A stretch of 64,000 nucleotides of DNA from Candidatus Ribeiella danica (GCA_016717335.1 JADKFS010000001.1:1612001-1676000), one strand, 5' to 3'. Positions 34,355 through 42,720 are shown, numbered from the stretch's first letter. Made by a program: numbers and translations. The notes: a model not told the origin generated them from the sequence alone.

Positions 34355-35017
34355 CTACTGCTGGCCAAGCTTGCGCTTCAGCTCCGCCAGCTCGGAGTCG
34401 ACCTCGCTATCGCGCTCGAGGTTGCGGAACTTGCTTTCGAGCGTGCCCTGCTCCAGCTGCGACATCGCGTCGGCCTTGGCGAGCCGGTCGTCCACGCGCT
34501 CCTCAAGCTGGTCGAGCTTGTCCATCGCGTTGATGTTGCCGATGCCGCGCACCGTGCGCTGGATGGCCTCCTGCGTCTGGGCGCGATTCTTCTTGGCGAC
34601 GATCAGCTCTCGCTTCGCCCTGGTCTCCGAGATCCGGGTCTCGAGCTGCACCAGCGCCTGCTGCAGCTGCTCGACCTGCTCATCCTGGGCGTTGGACTGC
34701 TGGGTGTACTGCTCGGCCAGCTTCTGCGACTGGACCTTGCGGGCCAGGGCGGCCTTGGCCAGGTTCTCGTCGCCGGCGCGCAGCGCCGCCTCGGCCTTGC
34801 GGGCCCACTGATCGGTCTCGGCCAGGTACTGAGCCTCTTTGTTGTTCAGCTTGGTGGCGTCGGCCATGGCGGCGGCGACGCTGGTCTTGGCCTCGTACAG
34901 CTCGTTGTTGAGCTGGCGCAGGTACTCGTCCGCCATCTTCTCGGGGTCCTCGGCGGAATCCAGCATGGCATTAATGTTCGCGCTCAGTAGGTCGCGGACG
35001 CGGCTAAAAATGGACAT
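34355..35017 (-). CDS. pspA: PspA/IM30 family protein
   Basis: The 220-residue protein is almost entirely alpha-helical coiled coil. It begins MSIFSRVRDLLSANINAMLD, the amphipathic helix that binds membranes in PspA and Vipp1, followed by the family motif AEDPEKMADEYLRQL. It probably forms large ring or rod assemblies that protect damaged membrane. The protein lacks the C-terminal extension of Vipp1, so the PspA name is better. A TTGAAT-N18-TAGAAT promoter lies about 90 bp upstream. It is monocistronic. Confidence 0.92.
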   Translation of the reverse strand: MSIFSRVRDLLSANINAMLDSAEDPEKMADEYLRQLNNELYEAKTSVAAAMADATKLNNKEAQYLAETDQWARKAEAALRAGDENLAKAALARKVQSQKLAEQYTQQSNAQDEQVEQLQQALVQLETRISETRAKRELIVAKKNRAQTQEAIQRTVRGIGNINAMDKLDQLEERVDDRLAKADAMSQLEQGTLESKFRNLERDSEVDSELAELKRKLGQQ

Positions 35018-35112
35018 TGTTCCGTCCTCCTTATTCGTTGCGATCTTCCAGCGAATGTACGACGATCATCGCGCGGCGTGCAACTCGAAGACTCGGGCGG
35101 GTGTCTGAGTCT

Positions 35113-35142
35113 ATTCTAGCACAAAGCGACCGCGTGATTCAA
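35113..35142 (-). promoter_or_regulatory. Candidate promoter of pspA
   Basis: On the minus strand TTGAAT (35142-35137), 18 bp, TAGAAT (35118-35113). The predicted leader is about 90 bases. Confidence 0.5.
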
Positions 35143-35187
35143 CCATGGGATGTACGCTGCTCAGGAGCGAAAGGTTTCAGGACCTGT

Positions 35188-35291
35188 GGGGCTTGGGGCT
35201 TGGGGCTTGGGGCTTGGGGCTTGGGATTGACCGGGTAACAAGGGGACCGGGTGACCAGGTGATGTTCCTCGTTCCTCGTTCCTCGTTCCTC
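35188..35291. repeat. Heptamer arrays GGGGCTT (5 copies) and GTTCCTC (4 copies)
   Basis: Five perfect GGGGCTT heptamers occupy 35188-35222. Four GTTCCTC heptamers occupy 35264-35291 and run directly up to the rsmG stop codon. Between them lies GGGTAACAAGGGGACCGGGTGACC-like sequence resembling the GTCACC octamer repeats found elsewhere. Confidence 0.9.
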
Positions 35292-35293
35292 CT

Positions 35294-36004
35294 TCATCCT
35301 TCCAACGGCCGCTTGGCGGGCACGCCCGGCGCGCGCGGGTACTGCGGCGGCGTGGCGCCGATCTTCTCGACCACCACCAGCGCGCGCGGCTCCAGGCCGG
35401 GGATATCGACCCGCTCCACGTCGACCAGCCGGCCGCCCAGGCGCTCGATCGCCGGCTGCGCGGCCTGAACTTCCTCTTCGATCCGCGCGCCCTTGGGCGC
35501 CAGAAACCGGCCGCCGACGCGGCACAGCGGCAGGCAGTACTCGGCCAGCACGCGCAGCTCCGCGACGGCGCGGGCCACCGACACGTCGTAGCGCTCGCGG
35601 TGCGCCGGGTCGCGCCCGATCGTCTCGGCCCGCCCCACGACGACCTCGACCCCGGCAAGCCCCAGCAGCTCGGCTATGTGGCGAAGAAACGCGGCCTTTT
35701 TCGCCACGCTCTCCACCAGCGTCAGCCGGATCTCCGGCCGCAGAAGCTTGAGCGGCAGGCCCGGGAACCCCGCCCCAGCGCCGATGTCGATCAGGCTGGC
35801 GGGCGCTTCGCCCCAGCTCAGCGCGCAGCGCAGCGAGTCGAGAAAGTGGCGCGAGACGATGCCGCGCTCGTCGGTGATCGCCGTGAGATTCACGCGCTCG
35901 TTCCAGCGGCGCAGCTCGGCGGCATAGGCAGCGAACTGATCGAGCTGTGCCGGCGTCAGCGCTACGCCCCAGCCGGCGGCGGTTGTCGCAAGCAGGTCCA
36001 TCAT
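35294..36004 (-). CDS. rsmG: 16S rRNA (guanine-527-N7)-methyltransferase
   Basis: The 236-residue protein is a Rossmann-type methyltransferase with the RsmG (GidB) hallmarks: WNERVNLTAITDERGIVSRH, the SAM-binding DIGAGAGFPGLPLKLL, VESVAKKAAFLRHIAELL, and SVARAVAELRVLAEYCLPL. It methylates G527 of 16S rRNA. It starts with two adjacent ATG codons and no strong ribosome site. It lies 39 bp after the TPR gene on the same strand, likely in one operon. The last 20 residues are Pro-rich and lead into the heptamer repeats. Confidence 0.95.
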   Translation of the reverse strand: MMDLLATTAAGWGVALTPAQLDQFAAYAAELRRWNERVNLTAITDERGIVSRHFLDSLRCALSWGEAPASLIDIGAGAGFPGLPLKLLRPEIRLTLVESVAKKAAFLRHIAELLGLAGVEVVVGRAETIGRDPAHRERYDVSVARAVAELRVLAEYCLPLCRVGGRFLAPKGARIEEEVQAAQPAIERLGGRLVDVERVDIPGLEPRALVVVEKIGATPPQYPRAPGVPAKRPLEG

Positions 36005-36043
36005 TCACACGTCAACGTCCGAACGTTCCAACGTTCAAACGCC

Positions 36044-37552
36044 CTAAAGGCCGAGGGCGACGATCTGCGCCTCGGCGCGCTCGCGCCAGGCCGAGGCCGG
36101 CGCCAGGTCGGCCGCCTGGATTAGAGCGCTGCGCGCCGCCGTGCGCTCGCCCAGCAGCGCCAGCGCGCGGCCCAGGTAGTACGACGCCTCGGCGCTGCCG
36201 GGGCTATGCCGCTGCGCCTGCTCGGCCGCAGCGCGCGCGCCGGCCGGGTCGCCGCAGCCCATCCGCGTGGCCGCCAGCGCTATCCAGGTCCGCGGGTCGT
36301 CGGGCAGCGCGCTGGCGGCCTCGGCAGCGGCCGGCTGCCCAGCCTCGCAGAGCTGGAACGAGGTGTCGATGTGGAACCGGGCCAGCGCCAGCGCGTAGAC
36401 GCCGCGCTGCTCCGGCGGCGCGGCGTCCAGCGCGCGCTGGTACTCCTCGGCCGCCGCCATATAGTCGTGCTGCGCGGCGTACCATTGCCCCCAGGCCAGG
36501 TACGTGTCCGGCGCGCGCGGCCCCAGCGCGCGCGCCGCGTCGAGCTGCGCCCGCGCCCCCGGCTCGTCGCGGCTGGCCAGGTACGCCAGCGCCAGCAGCG
36601 CGCGCGCGCGCGGCTCCCCCGGGTGGGCGTCCACCAGCGCCCTGAGCCGCCGCAGACCCTCGGCGCGGTCTCCGGCGCTCCAGCGCGTGTAGGCGGCGTA
36701 CGCGGCCGCGGACAGCGCGCTCGGGCTATCCGGCGCGACGGCGGCAAACTGCGACTCGGCCAGCGCGTAGAGCCCCGCGCGCAGGTAGATCTGCCCGAGT
36801 AGCTGCACGCGCCGGTCGGAGGGCGCGTCAAGCGCCTCGGCGAGCTGACGCGGCTCCGCAATCGTGGCCGGCAGGAGCGGAGCCGCCCAGTCAATGCTCG
36901 AAGTGGGAGCGGGGCGGTCCAGCCGATCCAGCTGCGCCAGCTCGTCCCGCGCCGCCGCAGGATCGCCCGCGGCATGCAGCAAAGCCAGGCGGCTGTAGGC
37001 CAGCGCCCGCCAATCGCGCGGCAGATCCACCTGCAGCGCCGCGCGGTAGCTCGCCTCGGCGCCGGCATAATCCGCGATCGACAGGAAGCGCTCCGCCTCG
37101 AGCACCCGTCGGAGCGAGAACAGCGGTGAGCCCGCTTCGATAGCGCCCCAGAGCCGGGCTGCCTGGTCGAACTGGCCTGTCGACGCCGCCACGCGGCCCT
37201 GGTAGAGCCGGGCCAGATCGTAGTCGCGCCCGCTCAGGCCGCGGCCGAGCGCCGACGCCAGCGCCTTGTCCGCCGCCTCGCGCTCGTCACGCACAGCGTA
37301 GACGATCCCGAGGCGAACCAGCGCCGGCGCAAAGTCGGGCCACCGCTGGACGATCGCCCCGTACGCCAGTCGCGCGTCGTGGTAGCGAGCCGCCGCAAAC
37401 AGCGTGTCGGCGCGGCGCAGCTCGTTCAGCGGGTCGGCGCGAAACACCAACCCGGCCGCCTGCCAGAGCGCCAGCAGGGCCAGCGCTAGCGCCAGCAGCG
37501 GCAGGGCCGATCGACCTATTCGGCTGGTGGGCAGGCCGCCCTGCTCGCGCAC
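36044..37552 (-). CDS. Membrane-anchored TPR protein
   Basis: The 502-residue protein has one N-terminal membrane helix (LPLLALALALLALWQAAGLV, about residues 15-35). It is followed by many tetratricopeptide repeats (for example DARLAYGAIVQRWPDFAPAL, AEEYQRALDAAPPEQRGVYA, PGSAEASYYLGRALALLGER). It would project a superhelical scaffold from the membrane for protein contacts. The GTG start at 37552 has GAGGAGC six bases upstream. It precedes rsmG with a 39-bp gap. No enzyme motif is visible. Confidence 0.82.
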   Translation of the reverse strand: MREQGGLPTSRIGRSALPLLALALALLALWQAAGLVFRADPLNELRRADTLFAAARYHDARLAYGAIVQRWPDFAPALVRLGIVYAVRDEREAADKALASALGRGLSGRDYDLARLYQGRVAASTGQFDQAARLWGAIEAGSPLFSLRRVLEAERFLSIADYAGAEASYRAALQVDLPRDWRALAYSRLALLHAAGDPAAARDELAQLDRLDRPAPTSSIDWAAPLLPATIAEPRQLAEALDAPSDRRVQLLGQIYLRAGLYALAESQFAAVAPDSPSALSAAAYAAYTRWSAGDRAEGLRRLRALVDAHPGEPRARALLALAYLASRDEPGARAQLDAARALGPRAPDTYLAWGQWYAAQHDYMAAAEEYQRALDAAPPEQRGVYALALARFHIDTSFQLCEAGQPAAAEAASALPDDPRTWIALAATRMGCGDPAGARAAAEQAQRHSPGSAEASYYLGRALALLGERTAARSALIQAADLAPASAWRERAEAQIVALGL

Positions 37553-37666
37553 AACACGCTCCTCGCTCGACGATCGGGCTGAATCATACGCGCAGGCGCG
37601 ACACACGTCAACCTGCGGCCAAACGCTCAGATTCGGCAGCAGTACAGGACTGATGCAACGTCTTTA

Positions 37667-37805
37667 ACCCCACCCCCTTGCCCCCTCCCCTAAAAGGGGA
37701 GGGGGAATAGATCTGGCGTCGTGGTGCGGTCGCAGAGCGACCGCACCACGACGCCGACAAGAATCCCCCCGCTCCCGCGCGGGAGCGGGGGGCAGGGGGG
37801 TGAGG
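37667..37805. repeat. Palindrome of the RRA-triloop family with both outer arms
   Basis: A perfect 19-bp stem (37715-37733 with 37737-37755) and loop AGA. The left arm is CCCCACCCCCTTGCCCC with CTCCCC/GGGGAG hairpin; the right arm is CCCCCCGCTCCCGCGCGGGAGCG followed by CAGGGGGGTGAGGG. Confidence 0.85.
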
Positions 37806-38086
37806 GCCGACCTTGCACGAGCCCTGGGCAGCAAGTAAAAACCAGTTCCATATTTGTGTATTTTCGTGTATAGTCATGTTCTCTACTATAGAGCAGTTCT
37901 GCACATGTGTAATGGCCGTCGCAATTGCACGTCGTTCTGCGGGAGGAATAGCGATCGAACCGCGCGTCAGGCGGGCCGCGATGGTGCATGTCTTGCTGTC
38001 AACGCACTCGTTGCCGGCGCGCAACAGTTGTTTCGCCGCGCGTGGGTCTCGCCAGGAAGCTGACGCTTATGAACGTAGGAGCCGCG
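37806..38086 (+). promoter_or_regulatory. AT-rich leader before the single-domain response regulator
   Basis: Positions 37845-37900 are AT-rich against the background and hold TATAGT (about 37868-37873) and an inverted repeat CTCTA-CTA-TAGAG (about 37882-37894). These are promoter and operator candidates for the receiver gene at 38087. No gene is seen here. Confidence 0.4.
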
Positions 38087-38488
38087 ATGAGCTTTCAGCC
38101 TGTTCTGGTTGTCGATGACGATCCGGCCATCCTCGACATGATCGCCGAGCTCTTAGGCTACGAAGGGTATGATGTCGTAACAAGCAGCGAAGGTAGCGCA
38201 GCGGTGGAGATCGCTAACCTCCACGCCCCCGCGCTGATCCTGCTGGACCTCATGATGCCGAAGATGAGCGGCTGGCAGGTGATCGCGGCGCTGCGCGCCA
38301 TCCCCCAAACACGCGCGATACCGGTGGTGTTGCTATCCGCACGTCGCGACCTTGCGACGACGGCGAGCGAGCTGGGCGTTGAAACCTTCCTCGAGAAACC
38401 GTTCGAGCTGGACGATCTGCTGAAGGTCGTCGAGCGCTATGCCAGGCCCAAACCGTACAGCGGGGCCGCCGACCACCTGCCCGGCTAG
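38087..38488 (+). CDS. Single-domain response regulator (receiver)
   Basis: The 133-residue protein is a stand-alone receiver: acidic pocket DDD (10-12), phospho-acceptor Asp54 in LLDLMMP, Ser in LLSARR and Lys in FLEKPFELDDLL. There is no output domain, so it must act by protein contact. The ATG at 38087 has GTAGGAG six bases upstream; an in-frame ATG at 38069 is less likely. No kinase adjoins it. A strong terminator follows. Confidence 0.9.
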   Translation: MSFQPVLVVDDDPAILDMIAELLGYEGYDVVTSSEGSAAVEIANLHAPALILLDLMMPKMSGWQVIAALRAIPQTRAIPVVLLSARRDLATTASELGVETFLEKPFELDDLLKVVERYARPKPYSGAADHLPG

Positions 38489-38512
38489 CTGCAACCCGAG
38501 CGACAACAGAAA

Positions 38513-38551
38513 GGCGGTGTGACGCGCGTGCGTCACACCGCCTCTCTTTCT
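38513..38551 (+). terminator. Intrinsic terminator after the receiver gene
   Basis: GGCGGTGTGACGC (38513-38525) pairs over 13 bp with GCGTCACACCGCC (38530-38542), followed by TCTCTTTCT. Confidence 0.75.
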
Positions 38552-38563
38552 GCCCGGCTCCGC

Positions 38564-38607
38564 TTGACAAAAAACGCCCCCTCAGATACCATGCGCTCAT
38601 TCGCATG
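38564..38607 (+). promoter_or_regulatory. Promoter with palindromic operator for the IclR gene
   Basis: A perfect TTGACA (38564-38569) lies 17 bp before TACCAT (38587-38592). The inverted repeat CATGCG-N6-CGCATG (38590-38607) overlaps the -10 and the expected start of transcription, which fits autorepression by the IclR protein at 38629. Confidence 0.65.
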
Positions 38608-38628
38608 ATATAAACATCTGTCCATATT

Positions 38629-39414
38629 ATGAACACAGCGGCAGGCTACAGTGGCACCCAGGCAATTCGCCGCGCGGTCGCGGTCCTCAAGGCCTTTGGG
38701 CCTGACTCCGCTCCGCTCACAGCCCAACAGATCAGCCAGCGCACCGGGCTGAACCGCAGCACGGTCTACCGGCTGCTGAGCGCGCTCGACCACGAGGGGC
38801 TGGTCGCCTTGGACGACGCCGGGCGCTACCGGCTCGGCCCGGATCTAGCCATCCTCGGGGCGCTGGCGCTGCGTCAGATCGATCTGCATCAGGTCGCGCT
38901 ACCCTTCCTGCGAACGCTTGCCGAGCAGAGCGGCGAGACGGTCGACCTCGAGATTCTGCACGGCAGCCAGGTGCTGCTGGTCGAAGAGATCGAGGGCGCA
39001 CACCTTCTGAACGCGGCCAGCAACGTCGGCACGCTCTACCCGGCGCACTGTACGTCCACCGGCAAACTGCTGCTGGCCGACCTGCCGCCCGCGGAGCTGG
39101 CGGCGCTGCTCGCTGGCGAACTGGCGGCGCCCGGCCCGCGCGCCATCACCGACGCCGCCGCGCTGCGCGTCGAGCTTCAGGCCAGCCTGGCGCGCGGCTA
39201 CGCCACCTCGTACGAAGAGCTTGAGGCGCACCTGCACGCGGTCGGCGCGCCCATCCGCAATCATCGCGGGCGCGTTGTCGCGGCTATAAGCATCTCGGGC
39301 CCGGCCGCGCGCCTGCCGCCCGAGCGCGGGCCGGCGCTCGCAGCGCTGCTCCTGGAGGCCTGCGGCGCGATCTCGCGCGCCCTGGGGTATCGCGAGACAA
39401 AAACCGCGCGATGA
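38629..39414 (+). CDS. IclR family transcriptional regulator
   Basis: The 261-residue protein has a winged helix-turn-helix at the N-terminus (LTAQQISQRTGLNRSTVYRL followed by LSALDHEG) and the IclR effector-binding GAF-like domain (LYPAHCTSTGKLLLADLPP, GYATSYEELEAHLHAVGAPI, VVAAISISGPAARLP). It binds a small organic effector and controls a catabolic gene, most likely the Rieske oxygenase 55 bp downstream. No clear ribosome site precedes the ATG. The operator at 38590-38607 suggests autoregulation. Confidence 0.92.
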   Translation: MNTAAGYSGTQAIRRAVAVLKAFGPDSAPLTAQQISQRTGLNRSTVYRLLSALDHEGLVALDDAGRYRLGPDLAILGALALRQIDLHQVALPFLRTLAEQSGETVDLEILHGSQVLLVEEIEGAHLLNAASNVGTLYPAHCTSTGKLLLADLPPAELAALLAGELAAPGPRAITDAAALRVELQASLARGYATSYEELEAHLHAVGAPIRNHRGRVVAAISISGPAARLPPERGPALAALLLEACGAISRALGYRETKTAR

Positions 39415-39469
39415 GAAGACGGCGGAAGATCGAATCTTGAGGCGCTATGCAGCCCGGCAAGGAGGAGCA

Positions 39470-40555
39470 ATGGACCTCACCAGCTTCACATTCCAGCCCG
39501 ACCTGTCGCTCGCCACGACGATCCCGGCGAGCTGGTACCTCGACCCGGCCATGCTCGCGATCGAGCAGCGGCGGATCTTCGGCCGCAGCTGGCAGCTCGT
39601 CGGCCGGCTTGAGCAGCTCCAGAAGCCCGGCGACTTTTTCACCTGCTCAATAGTCGACGAGCCGCTGGTGGTCACCCGCGCCGGCGACGGAACGATCCAC
39701 GCGTTCTACAACGTCTGCCGCCACAGGGCCGGGCCGGTCGCGCAGGGGGCCGGCAGCCGCAAGCTGCTACAGTGCACGTATCACGGCTGGACCTACGAGC
39801 TGGACGGGCGGCTGCGCAACACCCCCGAGTTCGAGGGTGTGCGCTGCTTCGACCCGGCGCAGAGCGGCCTGGTGCCGGTGCGCGTCGACACCTGGGGGCC
39901 GTTCGTCTTCGCCAACCTCAGCGACGACGCCCCGGCCCTGCGCGAGATGCTCGGCGCGATCCCCGAGGAGACCGGCCACGTGCCGCTCGAGCGCATGGGC
40001 TTCTACAAGCGGGTGGACTACGAGATCGACTGCAACTGGAAGGTCTACGTCGACAACTACCTGGAGGGCTATCACATCCCGATGGCCCACCCGGGACTCT
40101 TCAAGGAGATCGACTACGGCGCCTACCGGGTCGAGGCCGAGCGCTACTACTCGAAGCAGCACGCGCCGATCCGCGACAAGCCCGACTCGCTGCTCCGCCG
40201 CAACCTCGCGGACGGCGCAGACGCGCAGGCGCTCTACTACTGGGTATTCCCGAACCTGATGCTGAACGTCTACCCCGACAACCTGCAGATCAATATTATC
40301 CTGCCGCTGGGGCACGATCGCACGCTGACGATCTTCGAGTGGTACGTGCTCGACGTCGACCGGCCCGAGGTCGCGGCCGATTTCCACAAGTCGTTCAAGT
40401 TCAGCGACGTGATCCAGAAGGAAGATATCGACATCTGTGAGGCGGTGCAGAAGGGTCTCAAGTCGCGATCCTACGACGTCGGGCGCTTCTCGGTGCTGCG
40501 CGAGAACGGCGTGCATCACTTCCACGGGCTGCTGGCCGAGTTCCTGCAGAGTTAG
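39470..40555 (+). CDS. Rieske-type aromatic-ring-hydroxylating oxygenase, alpha subunit
   Basis: The 361-residue protein has the Rieske 2Fe-2S motif Cys83-x-His85 ... Cys102-x2-His105 (CRHRAG, CTYHGW). It also has a mononuclear iron site with His202 and His207 in NYLEGYHIPMAH, and an Asp/Glu-rich C-terminal region (IQKEDIDICEAVQKGLKSR). It would insert oxygen into an aromatic, quaternary-amine or similar substrate. The style resembles choline/carnitine-type monooxygenases as much as aromatic dioxygenases. No beta subunit, ferredoxin or reductase gene is nearby. AAGGAGGAG precedes the ATG. Confidence 0.9.
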   Translation: MDLTSFTFQPDLSLATTIPASWYLDPAMLAIEQRRIFGRSWQLVGRLEQLQKPGDFFTCSIVDEPLVVTRAGDGTIHAFYNVCRHRAGPVAQGAGSRKLLQCTYHGWTYELDGRLRNTPEFEGVRCFDPAQSGLVPVRVDTWGPFVFANLSDDAPALREMLGAIPEETGHVPLERMGFYKRVDYEIDCNWKVYVDNYLEGYHIPMAHPGLFKEIDYGAYRVEAERYYSKQHAPIRDKPDSLLRRNLADGADAQALYYWVFPNLMLNVYPDNLQINIILPLGHDRTLTIFEWYVLDVDRPEVAADFHKSFKFSDVIQKEDIDICEAVQKGLKSRSYDVGRFSVLRENGVHHFHGLLAEFLQS

Positions 40556-40787
40556 AATCCGGAGCGGCGGAGCAGCGGAAGGAGCGGAAGATCTGGTGCA
40601 GGCCGCCGCTTCCGCTCTTCCGCCTGTTCCGCATCTTCCACGTTCAAGCTCCCCCGGTTGCCCCCACCTCGACCGCGCGCTATACTACGGCCACATGGCA
40701 AGCGTCATACCGATTCTAACGCCGTAGCGTCGCGGGCGTAAGGCAGAAGCATTGCCGATTTGCCGGAAGTCTTATCTACAGCGTTGG

Positions 40788-40857
40788 TCAGAAGCCAGTG
40801 ATCAATAGCGCACGATCGCATTGTAAAGGGGCAACGCTACTGATCACTGGCTTCTGA
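40788..40857. repeat. 17-bp inverted repeat upstream of hutH
   Basis: TCAGAAGCCAGTGATCA (40788-40804) and its perfect complement (40841-40857) flank a 36-base spacer with a further AGCG/CGCT pair. It ends 27 bp before the hutH start. An upstream stretch (40560-40650) is rich in GGAGCGG/CTTCCGC inverted repeats. No gene is seen between 40556 and 40884. Confidence 0.7.
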
Positions 40858-40884
40858 CTTCTGCTCTACAAAGCGAGGTCGACG

Positions 40885-42453
40885 ATGACCACACTCATGC
40901 TCACAGGCGAGCCGCTGACGATCGACGACGTCGTCGCTGTGGCGCGGGCCGGCCGGCGCGTCGGGCTGGCGCCGCAGGCGCTTGAGCGCATCCACAAGGC
41001 CCGCGCGCTGGTCGAGCGGATCGTCGCCGACGAGCAGGTCTGCTACGGCGTGACCACCGGCTTCGGCGCGCTCAGCAAGGTCCACATCCTCCCCGAGCAC
41101 CTCGGCGCGCTGCAGCACAACCTGGTGCGCAGCCATGCCGCCGGGGTCGGCGAGGCACTGCCGCCCGATGTCGTGCGCGCGATGCTGCTCCTTACGGCCG
41201 CCAGCCTGGCCCGCGGCGCCTCCGGCGTGCGCCAGGTCGTCGTCCAGGCCCTGCTGGACCTGCTCAACCGCGGCGTCGTGCCGCTGGTGCCGTCGCGTGG
41301 CTCGGTCGGGGCCAGCGGCGACCTCGCGCCGCTTGCGCACGTCGCGCTGGTGCTCATTGGCGAGGGGCAGGCGGCGATCGCACCGACCAGTGACCAAAGA
41401 CCAACGACCAACAGCAGAGAGTATGATCCTTTGGTCCTTCGTCCTTCGTCCTTGGTCAGCGGCGCGGACGCGCTCGCCCACGCCGGTCTTCAACCGCTCC
41501 ACTTAGAGGCCAAAGAGGGCCTGGCGCTGCTCAACGGCACCCATATGATGGCCGGCATGGGCGCGCTGCTGCTCCACGACGCCTGGCGGCTGCTCCACGC
41601 CGCCGAGGTCGCCGCCGCTATGAGCCTGGAGGGCGCGCTGGGCACCCACGTCGCGCTCGACCCGCGCATCCACGTGCTGCGCCCGCAGCCCGGCCAGTCC
41701 GCCTGTGCGGCCCGGCTGCGCGCCCTGCTGCACGGCAGCGCTCTCCCTCAGAGCCACCGCGACGACCCGCGCGTGCAGGACCCCTACTCGCTGCGCTGCA
41801 TCCCGCAGGTGCTCGGCGCCGCGCGCGACTCGCTGACATTCGTCGAGCAGGTGATCGCCAACGAGCTCGGCGCCGTCACTGACAACCCGCTGATCTTCGT
41901 CGGCGACGGCGCGGTCGTGTCCGGCGGCAACTTCCACGGCCAGCCGCTCGCCACCGCGATCGACCTGCTGAAGATCGTGCTGGCGCAGATCGCCGGCTTC
42001 TCCGAGCGGCGCGCGTTCCTGCTGCTCAGCGCCTGGGAGCCCGAGATGCGCCTCCCGCCGTTCCTGACCCCGCAGCCGGGCGTGCAGTCCGGCCTGATGA
42101 TAGCGCAGTACACCGCCGCGGCGCTGGTTGCCGAGATCCGCGCGCTGGCCCAGCCCGCCTCGGTCGCCAGCATCCCGACTTCGGCGGGGATGGAGGACTG
42201 GAACAGCATGGGCGCGACCGGCGCGCTCCAGGCGAGCCAGGCGCTCGAACTGGCGCGCAGCGTCGTGGCGATCGAGCTGCTCTGCGCCGCCCAGGCGCTC
42301 GAGCAGCATCGGCCGCTCCGCTCCGGCCGCGGCGTCGAGGCCGCCTACGATCGCCTGCGCGAGCGCGTCCCGGTCCTCACCGCCGATCGCCCACCGTCCC
42401 CCGACATCGCCGCACTCGTGCGGCTGATCGCCGAGGGAGCGCTTGAGCAATGA
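40885..42453 (+). CDS. hutH: Histidine ammonia-lyase
   Basis: The 522-residue protein has the MIO-forming Ala143-Ser144-Gly145 in GSVGASGDLAPLAH, and YGVTTGFGALS, NLVRSHAAGVGE, LLNGTHMM, NPLIF and MEDWNSMG blocks. The Ser-His pair in LVRSHAAG favours histidine over tyrosine or phenylalanine as substrate. It deaminates histidine to urocanate. Residues about 169-191 are an extra loop coded by an intergenic-type repeat (41385-41457) inserted in frame. No other hut genes are nearby. The ATG follows CGAGGTCGACG. Confidence 0.92.
   Translation: MTTLMLTGEPLTIDDVVAVARAGRRVGLAPQALERIHKARALVERIVADEQVCYGVTTGFGALSKVHILPEHLGALQHNLVRSHAAGVGEALPPDVVRAMLLLTAASLARGASGVRQVVVQALLDLLNRGVVPLVPSRGSVGASGDLAPLAHVALVLIGEGQAAIAPTSDQRPTTNSREYDPLVLRPSSLVSGADALAHAGLQPLHLEAKEGLALLNGTHMMAGMGALLLHDAWRLLHAAEVAAAMSLEGALGTHVALDPRIHVLRPQPGQSACAARLRALLHGSALPQSHRDDPRVQDPYSLRCIPQVLGAARDSLTFVEQVIANELGAVTDNPLIFVGDGAVVSGGNFHGQPLATAIDLLKIVLAQIAGFSERRAFLLLSAWEPEMRLPPFLTPQPGVQSGLMIAQYTAAALVAEIRALAQPASVASIPTSAGMEDWNSMGATGALQASQALELARSVVAIELLCAAQALEQHRPLRSGRGVEAAYDRLRERVPVLTADRPPSPDIAALVRLIAEGALEQ
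41385..41457. repeat. Repeat element inserted in frame within hutH
   Basis: GACCAAAGACCAACGACCAA (41392-41411) and its degenerate complement (TTTGGTCCTTCGTCCTTCG, then TCCTTGGTC, to 41457) form an inverted repeat. The same units occur in the intergenic tract at 12848-13003. The insertion codes for about 23 residues (SDQRPTTNSREYDPLVLRPS and SLV) and keeps the frame open. Confidence 0.8.
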
Positions 42454-42481
42454 TGCGCCGGAGCACTCCACATCGTGGTGC

Positions 42482-42709
42482 TCCCCCTCAGCCCCTGCCC
42501 CTGCTCCCCACCGGGGGAGCGGGGGATATATTGTTGCGTTGGTGTGCGGCGCGACATGCGCGCCGCACACCAACGCCAACTGTCCATCCCCTCCTCGCGC
42601 ACGGGGAGGGTGTGTCCTGTGGTGCTGGGGTGCGCTGCAGAGCAGCGCACCCCAGCACCACCACGAATCCTCCCCTCTCCCGCTGGGAGAGGGGGGGTAG
42701 GGGGTGAGG
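42482..42709. repeat. Double palindrome of the RRA-triloop family with outer arms
   Basis: Palindrome one: 18-bp stem (42536-42553 with 42559-42576) with loop ACATG, the one exception to the triloop rule. Palindrome two: perfect 20-bp stem (42619-42638 with 42642-42661) with loop AGA. The left arm is CCCTCAGCCCCTGCCCC; the right arm is CCTCCCCTCTCCCGCTGGGA and GAGGGGGGGTAGGGGGTGAGGG. It separates hutH from the convergent deacetylase. Confidence 0.85.
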
Positions 42710-42720
42710 GCAACAACAGA

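Noticed and set aside
40885..42453. HutH as a tyrosine or phenylalanine ammonia-lyase
   Set aside because: The selectivity region reads Ser-His (LVRSHAAG), as in histidine enzymes, rather than His-Leu or Phe-Leu.
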